NCBI GenBank assembly: GCA_947473805.1
Contig: CANJGB010000001.1
Span: 167,413 to 231,412, forward strand
Reading direction: 5' to 3'
DNA: 64,000 nucleotides
Source of the DNA: Alphaproteobacteria bacterium
Lineage (GTDB): Bacteria; Pseudomonadota; Alphaproteobacteria; Ferrovibrionales; Ferrovibrionaceae
Within the stretch, counting starts at the first letter, position 1. Every line of letters begins with the position of its first letter. Of this stretch, positions 9,560-16,775 are shown one piece after another. A program made the translations under genes and the position numbers. The notes beneath the pieces are model-generated. The model was not told where the DNA came from. It saw nothing but the letters and a program-made list of their open reading frames with translations, and searched no databases.

Positions 9560-9843
9560 TGCCTGATCAACCCCTCGTCCGCACTGTGGTGATTCCGAAC
9601 CGGCGCGGCCTGCACGCGCGGGCCGCTGCCAAGTTCGTGAAATGCGCCGCAACCTTCACCGCCGACATCGCCGTGTCGAAGGACGGGCAAAGCGTATCGG
9701 CCCAGTCGATCATGGGCCTGATGATGCTCGCGGCGCCGCTGGGCAGTTCGATCACCATCACGGCCCAGGGCGGCGATGCCGAGGCGGCCATGGCCGCGCT
9801 GGTCGCCTTGGTGGAAGGCAAGTTTGGCGAGGGCAACACATAA
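9559..9843 (+). CDS. ptsH: Phosphocarrier protein HPr
   Basis: A 94-residue HPr. His19 in [14 protein letters not shown] is the site phosphorylated by EI, and Ser50 in [10 protein letters not shown] is the position phosphorylated by HPr kinase. The ATG at 9559 overlaps the EIIA stop by one base. The last codons and stop form the left arm of a perfect palindrome (9832-9863). HPr and the short HprK in the same operon imply that the serine switch operates here. Confidence 0.92.
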   Translation: MPDQPLVRTVVIPNRRGLHARAAAKFVKCAATFTADIAVSKDGQSVSAQSIMGLMMLAAPLGSSITITAQGGDAEAAMAALVALVEGKFGEGNT

Positions 9844-9863
9844 GGTTTTCTTTATGTGTTGCC
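9832..9863. repeat. Perfect 12-bp inverted repeat containing the HPr stop codon
   Basis: GGCAACACATAA (9832-9843) and its exact complement TTATGTGTTGCC (9852-9863) flank the 8-base loop at 9844-9851. The left arm ends with the ptsH stop codon. Only TTG follows the right arm, so it is not a classic U-tract terminator. It could be a terminator, an mRNA 3'-end stabiliser or an operator upstream of ahcY. Confidence 0.75.
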
Positions 9864-9892
9864 TTGTGGCGCCTTTTCTAGCCTGCTATAGA
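9864..9892 (+). promoter_or_regulatory. Likely ahcY promoter
   Basis: TTGTGG (9864-9869) and TATAGA (9887-9892) are separated by 17 bases, about 40 bases before the ahcY ATG. It begins directly after the palindrome at 9832-9863, which would separate ahcY from the PTS operon. A good sigma-70-like match. Confidence 0.5.
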
Positions 9893-9931
9893 CGCCGCGC
9901 TTTCACGCCAGCGGACATAAGGAACCCGGCC

Positions 9932-11329
9932 ATGTCGAAGACCCACGACTACATCGTCAAGGATATCGGCCTGGCCGATTGGGGCCGCAAGGAACTGGAT
10001 ATGGCCGAGACCGAGATGCCCGGTCTGATGGCCATTCGCGAGGAGTTTGGCCGCACCAAGCCGCTGAAGGGCGCGCGGATCACCGGCTCGCTGCACATGA
10101 CCATCCAGACCGGTGTGCTGATCGAGACGCTGAAGGTCCTGGGCGCCGACGTACGCTGGGCTTCCTGCAATATCTATTCGACCCAGGACCATGCGGCCGC
10201 CGCGATCGCCGCGACCGGCACGCCGGTGTTCGCCGTCAAGGGCGAGTCTCTGGAGGACTACTGGGACTACACCCATCGCATTTTCGAGTTCGCGGAGGGC
10301 GCGCCGAACATGATCCTGGATGACGGCGGCGACGCGACGCTGCTGATCCACCTCGGCATGCAGGCGGAGAAGGACCCCAGCGTCATCTCCAAGCCGACCA
10401 ACGAAGAGGAAACCGTCCTCTACGCCGCGATCAAGAAGAAGCTGAAGACGTCGCACGGCTGGTACACGAAGATGGGCACGTCGATCAAGGGCGTGACCGA
10501 GGAAACCACCACGGGCGTGCACCGTCTCTACATCATGGCCAAGGAAGGCCGCCTGCTGTTCCCGGCGATCAACGTCAACGACAGCGTGACCAAGTCGAAG
10601 TTCGACAACCTCTACGGCTGCCGCGAAAGCCTGGTCGATGGTATCCGCCGCGGTACCGACGTGATGATGGCCGGCAAGGTCGCCGTCGTTGCCGGCTTCG
10701 GCGATGTCGGCAAGGGCTCGGCCGCCAGCCTGCGCAATGCCGGCTGCCGCGTCATGGTCACCGAAATCGATCCGATCTGCGCGCTGCAGGCAGCGATGGA
10801 AGGCTACCAGGTCGTCACCATGGAAGAGGCCGCCCCGCAGGGGGACATTTTCTGCACCGCGACCGGCAATGTCGACGTCATCACTGTCGACCACATGCGT
10901 GCGATGAAGCACCGCGCCATCGTCTGCAACATCGGCCATTTCGACAGCGAGATCCAGATCGGCGGTCTGCGCAATTTCAAATGGCACAACGTCAAGCCGC
11001 AGGTTGACGAGGTCGAGTTCCCGGACGGCAAGCGCCTGATCGTCCTCTCCGAGGGGCGCCTGGTGAACCTGGGCAATGCCACCGGTCACCCCAGCTTCGT
11101 GATGAGCGCCTCGTTCTCTAACCAGGCCTTGGCCCAGATCGAGCTTTGGACCAACCCCGGCAAGTACGAGAAGCAGGTCTACACCCTGCCGAAGGCGCTC
11201 GACGAAAAGGTCGCCAGCCTGCATCTGGCCAAGGTGGGTGCCCACCTGACCAAGCTGACGGCGGGCCAGTCCACCTATCTCGGCATCGGCAATGCCGGCC
11301 CGTTCAAGCCGGACCACTACCGGTACTAG
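9932..11329 (+). CDS. ahcY: Adenosylhomocysteinase
   Basis: A 465-residue cytoplasmic NAD-dependent enzyme that splits S-adenosylhomocysteine into adenosine and homocysteine in the methylation cycle. It has [15 protein letters not shown] near the N-terminus, the substrate-binding [15 protein letters not shown], the NAD-binding [13 protein letters not shown] (about residue 255), and the C-terminal Lys-Tyr tail KPDHYRY. The length fits the proteobacterial form with its insertion. The start is the ATG at 9932, preceded by AAGGA at 9919-9923. I saw no SAH riboswitch core upstream. The order PTS-ahcY-divL is conserved in rhizobia. Confidence 0.97.
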   Translation: MSKTHDYIVKDIGLADWGRKELDMAETEMPGLMAIREEFGRTKPLKGARITGSLHMTIQTGVLIETLKVLGADVRWASCNIYSTQDHAAAAIAATGTPVFAVKGESLEDYWDYTHRIFEFAEGAPNMILDDGGDATLLIHLGMQAEKDPSVISKPTNEEETVLYAAIKKKLKTSHGWYTKMGTSIKGVTEETTTGVHRLYIMAKEGRLLFPAINVNDSVTKSKFDNLYGCRESLVDGIRRGTDVMMAGKVAVVAGFGDVGKGSAASLRNAGCRVMVTEIDPICALQAAMEGYQVVTMEEAAPQGDIFCTATGNVDVITVDHMRAMKHRAIVCNIGHFDSEIQIGGLRNFKWHNVKPQVDEVEFPDGKRLIVLSEGRLVNLGNATGHPSFVMSASFSNQALAQIELWTNPGKYEKQVYTLPKALDEKVASLHLAKVGAHLTKLTAGQSTYLGIGNAGPFKPDHYRY

Positions 11330-11342
11330 ACGGCGGGCTTCC

Positions 11343-11382
11343 TTGTCAGCAGGCGCCACCGGGTCGTAATCTGGCACCCGGT
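11343..11382 (+). promoter_or_regulatory. Possible divL promoter with a straddling inverted repeat
   Basis: TTGTCA (11343-11348) and CGTAAT (11365-11370) are 16 bases apart. A 7-bp inverted repeat, ACCGGGT (11358-11364) and ACCCGGT (11376-11382), surrounds the -10. It could be an operator or a weak ahcY terminator. Both readings are inferences. Confidence 0.3.
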
Positions 11383-11402
11383 ATCACGCTTCCGGGGGAC
11401 AG

Positions 11403-13490
11403 GTGATCGAGCCGCTTTGGTTGGGCGTCGCGGCCGGTGTGGCAGGAGCCGGCCTTGGGGGCCTGTGGCTCCTGACCTGGCGCCGGCTGACCGGCCTGCG
11501 GCAGCGCCACGCCGCACTCGAAGCCTATGCCGCGACCGAGCGGCAGGTCCTGACCGAACGCGAGGCGGAACTGGCGCGCGAACGCGCGACGCGCGCGGCG
11601 CTGGAGGAAAAGGTTGCCGCCCGACGCGCCGAGGCTGAAGGCTACCGCGCTATTCTCGACGCCGCCCCGTTCCCGATCTGGCGTCGCGATGCCCAACTGG
11701 CACTGGTCTGGGTCAACGTCACCTATGCGCGCATGGTCGAGGCGACCACCCAGCGGGTTGTCGATCGTGCGATGGAATTGGCGCCCAGCTTGGCCCCTGA
11801 TCAGCCGCAGCGCCTGGCGCGCCGAGCCATCGAGGCCGCGGCGCGGGTCGACGAAACGCGCCGCTTCGTCGCCGGCGGTGATCGCCGAGTCTACCAGATG
11901 TACGAGGCGCCGCTGCACGGCGGCGGTTCCGCCGGCTTTGGCCAGGATGTCGGCGCCGCCGAAGAAGCACGCATCGAACTGGCGCGCCACATCGCCGCCC
12001 ATGCCGAGGTGCTGCAGACACTGGCCACCGCGATCTCGATCTGGGGTCCGGACAAGCGCCTGATCCTGTTCAATCGCGCCTATGCGCAGCTATGGCAGCT
12101 CGACGATACATGGCTCTCCAGCTCGCCACATTTCAGCGAGGTACTGGAGCGGTTGCGCGAACATCGCCGCCTGCCCGAGGTGGTCGACTGGGGCGCCTAT
12201 CGACGCGCCCATCTGGACCTGTTCACCGAGGTGATCGAGCCGCGCGAAGAACTGATGCACCTGCCGGACGGGCGTACCTTCCGGTCCACCATCACCGCCC
12301 ATCCTTTTGGCGGCCTGCTGTTTGCCCATCATGACGTCACCGATCAGCTGGTGCTGGAACGGGCGCGCAACACCCTGATCGCGGTGCAGCGCGCAACCCT
12401 CGACAACCTGTTCGAGGGCGTTGCCGTGTTTGGCGGTGATGGCCGGCTGAAACTTTTCAACAAAGCCGTGGCCAAGTTGTGGGACCTGCCGGATGCCTTT
12501 CTTGCCGGCCAGCCCCATATCGGCGAGCCCGACGAGCAGGCGCGGCGCACGCTGGGCGACAGCATTGCCAATTGGCAATTCTTCCGCGAGCGGGTGATCG
12601 ATCTCGTCGCCGAGCGCATGACCCAGTCGGGCCGGTTCGAGCGGCCCGACGGCACGGTGATCGACTATGCCAGCGTGCCGCTGCCCGACGGTGCGCTGCT
12701 GTTCACCTTCCTCGATATTTCGGCCGCGGTGCGTGTCGAGCGCGCCCTGCGCGAACGCAACGAGGCGCTGCAGGCGGCCGACCAGCTCAAGTCGGAGTTT
12801 ATCGCCAACGTCTCCTATGAACTGCGTACACCGCTCAACACCACGCTGGGTTTCGCCGAAATCCTGCACAACCGCTATTTCGGCGAGCTGAACGAGCGGC
12901 AGATGGAATATGCCCGCGGCATTCTCGACTCGTCGCAGCAATTGTTGCTGCTGATTAACGACATGCTCGATCTCGCCACCATCGAGGCCGGCCACATGAC
13001 GCTGGAGCGCGAGAATTTCGACCTGTTCGTCGCGCTCGAGAACGTCGTGTCGCTGATCCGCGACCGCGCGCGGCGGCAATCGATCGAACTTGCGTTTGAT
13101 TGCCCGGCTGACATCGGCGTCATCGACGCCGACGAACGGCGCATCAAGCAGGTGGTGTTCAACCTGCTCAACAACGCAATCAAGTTCACACCGCCGGGCG
13201 GCTCGGTGCTGGTGAGCGCGACCCGTCTCGGCGACGAGATTGTCATCCGGGTGCGGGACACCGGCGTCGGCCTGCCGCGCGAGGACCAGAAGATGCCTCT
13301 CGCGCGCACGACGCGCGCCCGCACTGCGGGCCGTCATCCATGGGCGGGTCTTGGCCTGCCGCTGGTGCGTTCGTTCGTCGAACTGCATGGCGGGCATGTG
13401 GAGCTGACCTCGACGCCGGGGCAAGGCACCGAGGTGATTTGCTACCTGCCGGTCGCCGCCCCGGCGGAACAGGCCGTCGCCGCTTCCTGA
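11403..13490 (+). CDS. divL: DivL-type polarity regulator (histidine kinase fold with Tyr at the phospho-site)
   Basis: A 695-residue protein with an N-terminal membrane span (about residues 5-24), a coiled coil (about 35-80), PAS domains to about residue 450, and a HisKA/ATPase module. The phospho-acceptor position is Tyr472 in NVSYELRTPLNT, where histidine kinases have His. The ATPase domain keeps NLLNNAIKFTPPGG, DTGVGLP and WAGLGLPLVRSF. A tyrosine at this position is the hallmark of DivL, which in Caulobacter steers the CckA-CtrA cell-cycle pathway and does not act as an ordinary kinase. The position between ahcY and tsaE matches Agrobacterium divL. It is slightly shorter than the Caulobacter protein. 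The start is a GTG. Confidence 0.87.
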   Translation: MIEPLWLGVAAGVAGAGLGGLWLLTWRRLTGLRQRHAALEAYAATERQVLTEREAELARERATRAALEEKVAARRAEAEGYRAILDAAPFPIWRRDAQLALVWVNVTYARMVEATTQRVVDRAMELAPSLAPDQPQRLARRAIEAAARVDETRRFVAGGDRRVYQMYEAPLHGGGSAGFGQDVGAAEEARIELARHIAAHAEVLQTLATAISIWGPDKRLILFNRAYAQLWQLDDTWLSSSPHFSEVLERLREHRRLPEVVDWGAYRRAHLDLFTEVIEPREELMHLPDGRTFRSTITAHPFGGLLFAHHDVTDQLVLERARNTLIAVQRATLDNLFEGVAVFGGDGRLKLFNKAVAKLWDLPDAFLAGQPHIGEPDEQARRTLGDSIANWQFFRERVIDLVAERMTQSGRFERPDGTVIDYASVPLPDGALLFTFLDISAAVRVERALRERNEALQAADQLKSEFIANVSYELRTPLNTTLGFAEILHNRYFGELNERQMEYARGILDSSQQLLLLINDMLDLATIEAGHMTLERENFDLFVALENVVSLIRDRARRQSIELAFDCPADIGVIDADERRIKQVVFNLLNNAIKFTPPGGSVLVSATRLGDEIVIRVRDTGVGLPREDQKMPLARTTRARTAGRHPWAGLGLPLVRSFVELHGGHVELTSTPGQGTEVICYLPVAAPAEQAVAAS

Positions 13491-13501
13491 CGCGGTGCGC
13501 C

Positions 13502-14506
13502 TTAGGGCACGCCCCTCGTCGTCGAATATTCAAAGTGCAGCACCTGGCCAGGATGGACCAGCGGATAGATGGCGTGCGCGGCCATCGCCGCCTCGGCAAA
13601 GCCAGTCAGGATCAGCTTCAGCTTGCCCGCATAGGTCGCGATGTCGCCGATGGCGTAGATGCCTGGCACCGACGTCGCACAGGTTGCCGCGTCGACCGGA
13701 ATGTTGTGCTTGTCGACGCCGAGGCCGAATGAGGCAATCGGCCCCAGGTCGATGGCCAGACCGAAGAACGGCAACAGCATGTCGGCCTCCAGCCGCCGCT
13801 CGCGCCCATCAAGGTCCTGCACGATAACGGCATTCAACAGGCCATCGCGTCCGTCGAGGCCATGCAACTGATAGGGGATGACAAGGTCGATGCGGCCACT
13901 GGAGGCCAGTGCGTTCAGCCGGCGCTCGCTTTCCGGCGCGGCGCGGAAGCGTGGCCGCCGATGCACGACCATGACCCTTGCCGCGACCTCGGCCAGCGAC
14001 AGCGCCCAGTCGACGGCGGAATCGCCGCCTCCGGCGATGACCACGCGCTTGCCGCGGAAATCCTCGCGCCGCCGCACGAGATAAAATACCGACTTGCCTT
14101 CATAGGCCTCGATACCCTGAAGAGGTGGCCGGTTCGGCCCAAACGCTCCACTGCCGGCGGCGACGATCACGGCCTTTGCCGACACCGACATGCCGCCTGA
14201 CGTGCCAACCACATGCCTGTCACCGTCGCGGCTCAGCGCTACCGCCTGCTGGCCCAGCAGGAAGACCGGCGCGAACGGCGCGGCCTGTTCCATCAACCGG
14301 TCGACCAGCGCCTGCGCCTCGATTCTGGGATAGCCCGGAATGTCGTAGATCGGCTTTTCCGGATACAGCGCCGAACACTGTCCGCCGGGCCCGTCCAGGG
14401 CGTCGATGACGGCGCATTTCAGGCCCAGCATGCCGGCCTCAAACACGGCGAACAGGCCGACCGGGCCGGCGCCGATAATGGCGATGTCGGTATCGATCTG
14501 GGTCAT
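13502..14506 (-). CDS. Ferredoxin/flavodoxin-NADP+ reductase, thioredoxin-reductase type
   Basis: A 334-residue FAD- and NADPH-binding flavoprotein. The FAD motif IGAGPVGLFAVFEAGMLG lies at about residues 12-29, the NADP motif GGGDSAVDWALSL near 158, and AIGDIATY near 280. There is no CxxC redox pair, which separates it from true thioredoxin reductase and fits the YumC-type ferredoxin reductase, as does the C-terminal HFEYSTTRG. It would pass electrons between NADPH and ferredoxin. The ATG at 14506 is preferred to one 9 codons upstream. It converges on divL (11-base gap) and diverges from tsaE. Confidence 0.85.
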   Translation of the reverse strand: MTQIDTDIAIIGAGPVGLFAVFEAGMLGLKCAVIDALDGPGGQCSALYPEKPIYDIPGYPRIEAQALVDRLMEQAAPFAPVFLLGQQAVALSRDGDRHVVGTSGGMSVSAKAVIVAAGSGAFGPNRPPLQGIEAYEGKSVFYLVRRREDFRGKRVVIAGGGDSAVDWALSLAEVAARVMVVHRRPRFRAAPESERRLNALASSGRIDLVIPYQLHGLDGRDGLLNAVIVQDLDGRERRLEADMLLPFFGLAIDLGPIASFGLGVDKHNIPVDAATCATSVPGIYAIGDIATYAGKLKLILTGFAEAAMAAHAIYPLVHPGQVLHFEYSTTRGVP

Positions 14507-14608
14507 GAGTTTCGTCGTTGCGGCCCGGAACAATGGCGGCGCGGGCGGTTCGCCGCAACCGGTATTTGCGCGCTTCCGGCGCGCAGCGGAACCGGCTAGA
14601 ACGGCTGC

Positions 14609-15061
14609 ATGCGCGCCATTACGCTGCCCGATCCCGCCGCCACCCGCCTCCTGGGCGCGGCGCTGGCCGGTGTCGTCCGCCAGGGCGACGTGATCGGCCT
14701 GTCAGGCGATCTCGGCGCCGGCAAGACGGAGCTCGCGCGCGGCTTCATTGCCGCCCTGGCGGGGCCCGAGGTCGAGGTGACTAGCCCCACCTTCAACCTG
14801 GTCCTTACCTACGACCTGCCCCGGGCGACCATCTGGCATTTCGACCTCTATCGCGTCGAGCGTTCGGAAGAACTCGCCGAACTCGGCCTCGAGGACGCCT
14901 TCGCCGATGGCATCAGCCTGGTTGAATGGCCGGACCGCCTGGGCCGCAACTGGCCGGCCGGGGGCTTGCGCGTCGAGCTGGAAGCCGAAGGTACCGGCCG
15001 CCGCGCCACGCTGGACGGCGGTGGCGACTGGGCCGCACGACTCAAGGACCTCGCCGCATGA
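14609..15061 (+). CDS. tsaE: tRNA threonylcarbamoyladenosine biosynthesis ATPase TsaE
   Basis: A 150-residue P-loop ATPase that works with TsaB and TsaD to make t6A37 in ANN-decoding tRNAs. It has SGDLGAGKTELARG (about residues 32-45), TSPTFNLVLTY, the WHFDLYRV strand and LVEWPDRLG, all family hallmarks. It is the first gene of a tightly packed operon; its stop overlaps the next start by four bases (ATGA). Confidence 0.95.
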   Translation: MRAITLPDPAATRLLGAALAGVVRQGDVIGLSGDLGAGKTELARGFIAALAGPEVEVTSPTFNLVLTYDLPRATIWHFDLYRVERSEELAELGLEDAFADGISLVEWPDRLGRNWPAGGLRVELEAEGTGRRATLDGGGDWAARLKDLAA

Positions 15062-16065
15062 CCGCGCGCGACGCCGCTATTTCAGCCTTTCTCGACGCCG
15101 CCGGCTGGGGCGCCGCGCGGCGCATGACGCTGGCCGGCGACGCCAGTCTGCGGCGTTACTGGCGGCTGCATCGCAATGGTGAAACCGCCGTGCTGATGGA
15201 CGCGCCGCCGCCGCACGAGGATGTGCGCCCGTTCGCGCGGGTGGCGCACATGTTGGCCCGCTTCGACGTGTCGGTCCCTGCGGTACTGGCCGAGGATGCG
15301 GCGAACGGTTTTCTGCTGCTGGAGGATTTCGGCGATCGCCTGTTCGGGCGCACGCTCGCGGAACAGCCGGCGCGCGCCGACGAGCTCTATGTGCTGGCGA
15401 CGGATTCGCTGATCGCGCTGCAGCGCCGCTTTGCGCCGCCGGCCGATCTGCCACGCTTCGACGACGCGCGTGCGACTGCCGAGGCGTCGCGCGTGCTGGA
15501 ATGGTTGTGGCCGGCGCAGTTCGGTACGGCCTGTCCTGACGCCATCGCCGCCGCCTACCGCGCCGCGTGGAGTGCCGCGCTGCCGGCATGGCGCGGCGTG
15601 CCCGACGGCTTCATCCATTTCGACTTCTTCGTCGACAACCTTGTCCACCTGCCGGCGCGCGATGGCGCGCGTGCGTGCGGCTGGCTCGATTTCCAGGATG
15701 GCGTCCTCGGCCCGTCGTCGTTCGACCTGATGTCGCTGTTGCAGGACGTGCGGCGCGACGTGCCGGCCGAACTCGAACGCTCGATGGTCGACCGCTACCT
15801 CGCGGCGTTTCCCGCGCTGGACCGCGCTACCTTCGCCGCCTCGTACGCTGTCGGCGGCGCGCAGCGCAACGCGCGCATCCTCGGCACGTTCGTCCGCCTG
15901 TGGAAGCGCGACAGCAAGCCGTCCTATTTGAAATACCTGCCACGCGTCTGGGCACTGCTCGAGCGCGACCTGGCGCATCCGGCGCTGGCGCCCGTACGCG
16001 GCTGGTTCGACCATCACCTGCCGCCCGCCCGCCGGGCCGAGCCCCTGCCTGGAGCGCCGACATGA
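15058..16065 (+). CDS. amgK: AmgK-like sugar kinase (N-acetylmuramate/N-acetylglucosamine kinase)
   Basis: A 335-residue aminoglycoside-phosphotransferase-fold kinase. The catalytic HFDFFVDNLV (about residue 190) and metal-binding LDFQDGVLGPSSFDLMSL are visible. The gene overlaps a MurU-type uridylyltransferase. In Pseudomonas this pair makes UDP-MurNAc from recycled MurNAc, bypassing early peptidoglycan synthesis and the fosfomycin target. The start ATG at 15058 overlaps the tsaE stop. The function is assigned from fold plus the murU neighbour; generic annotation would read phosphotransferase. Confidence 0.82.
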   Translation: MTARDAAISAFLDAAGWGAARRMTLAGDASLRRYWRLHRNGETAVLMDAPPPHEDVRPFARVAHMLARFDVSVPAVLAEDAANGFLLLEDFGDRLFGRTLAEQPARADELYVLATDSLIALQRRFAPPADLPRFDDARATAEASRVLEWLWPAQFGTACPDAIAAAYRAAWSAALPAWRGVPDGFIHFDFFVDNLVHLPARDGARACGWLDFQDGVLGPSSFDLMSLLQDVRRDVPAELERSMVDRYLAAFPALDRATFAASYAVGGAQRNARILGTFVRLWKRDSKPSYLKYLPRVWALLERDLAHPALAPVRGWFDHHLPPARRAEPLPGAPT

Positions 16066-16775
16066 ACGTCCCCCGCATCGCCATGGTGCTGGCAGCCGGG
16101 CTGGGCACGCGCCTGCGCCCGCTGACCGACGACCGGCCAAAGCCGCTGGTGGAAGTGGGCGGGCAGACCTTGCTGGACCGCACGCTGGATCGCCTTGCCG
16201 AGGTCGGCGTTGAACGCGCGGTGGTCAACCTGCACTACAAGCCCGACATGGTGCGCGCGCATCTGGCAAAGCGCACATCGCCTGCCATCACGCTTTCCGA
16301 TGAAACGGGCCTGCTGCTGGAGACCGGTGGCGGTGTTGCCAAGGCCTTGCCGCTGCTCGGCACGGAGCCGTTCCTCGTCGTCAACAGCGACATGATCTGG
16401 CGCGACTGGCATGGCTCGTCGCTGCACCGCCTGGCCGAGGCGTGGGACAATGCGAAGATGGATGCGCTGCTGCTGATGCAAACCTCGGTCTTCGCCATCG
16501 GCTACGAAGGCATGGGAGATTTCGAAATGGCGGCCGACGGCAAGCTGGCGCGGCGCGACCAGCGCATGGTGTCGCCGTTCGTCTTTACCGGCGTACAGAT
16601 CCTGCACCCGCGCCTGTTCGAGAATTGCCCATCAGGGGCCTTCTCGCTGAACCGCCTGTACGACAAGGCGCAGAACGCAGGTCGCCTCTACGGTCTGCGC
16701 CACTATGGCGACTGGATGGATGTCGGCACCCACTACGGTCTGGCCGAGGCGGAAAAAGAACTTGCCCGCGCCTAG
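16062..16775 (+). CDS. murU: N-acetylmuramate-1-phosphate uridylyltransferase (MurU-type)
   Basis: A 237-residue nucleotidyltransferase. The activation loop LAAGLGTRLRPLTDDRPKPL lies at residues 10-29, the metal-binding VNSDMIW near 107, and WMDVGTHYGLAEAE near the end. It would join UTP to MurNAc-1-phosphate from AmgK to give UDP-MurNAc in cell-wall recycling. The ATG at 16062 overlaps the amgK stop. A general glucose-1-phosphate or mannose-1-phosphate transferase is the alternative, but the AmgK partner favours MurU. Confidence 0.85.
   Translation: MNVPRIAMVLAAGLGTRLRPLTDDRPKPLVEVGGQTLLDRTLDRLAEVGVERAVVNLHYKPDMVRAHLAKRTSPAITLSDETGLLLETGGGVAKALPLLGTEPFLVVNSDMIWRDWHGSSLHRLAEAWDNAKMDALLLMQTSVFAIGYEGMGDFEMAADGKLARRDQRMVSPFVFTGVQILHPRLFENCPSGAFSLNRLYDKAQNAGRLYGLRHYGDWMDVGTHYGLAEAEKELARA

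Noticed and set aside
9844-9931. SAH or SAM riboswitch before ahcY
   Set aside because: The 88-base gap lacks the conserved cores; it contains the palindrome arm, a promoter and a ribosome site only.
12816-12818. Sequencing error changing the kinase His to Tyr
   Set aside because: The gene position and PAS architecture fit DivL, for which Tyr is expected.
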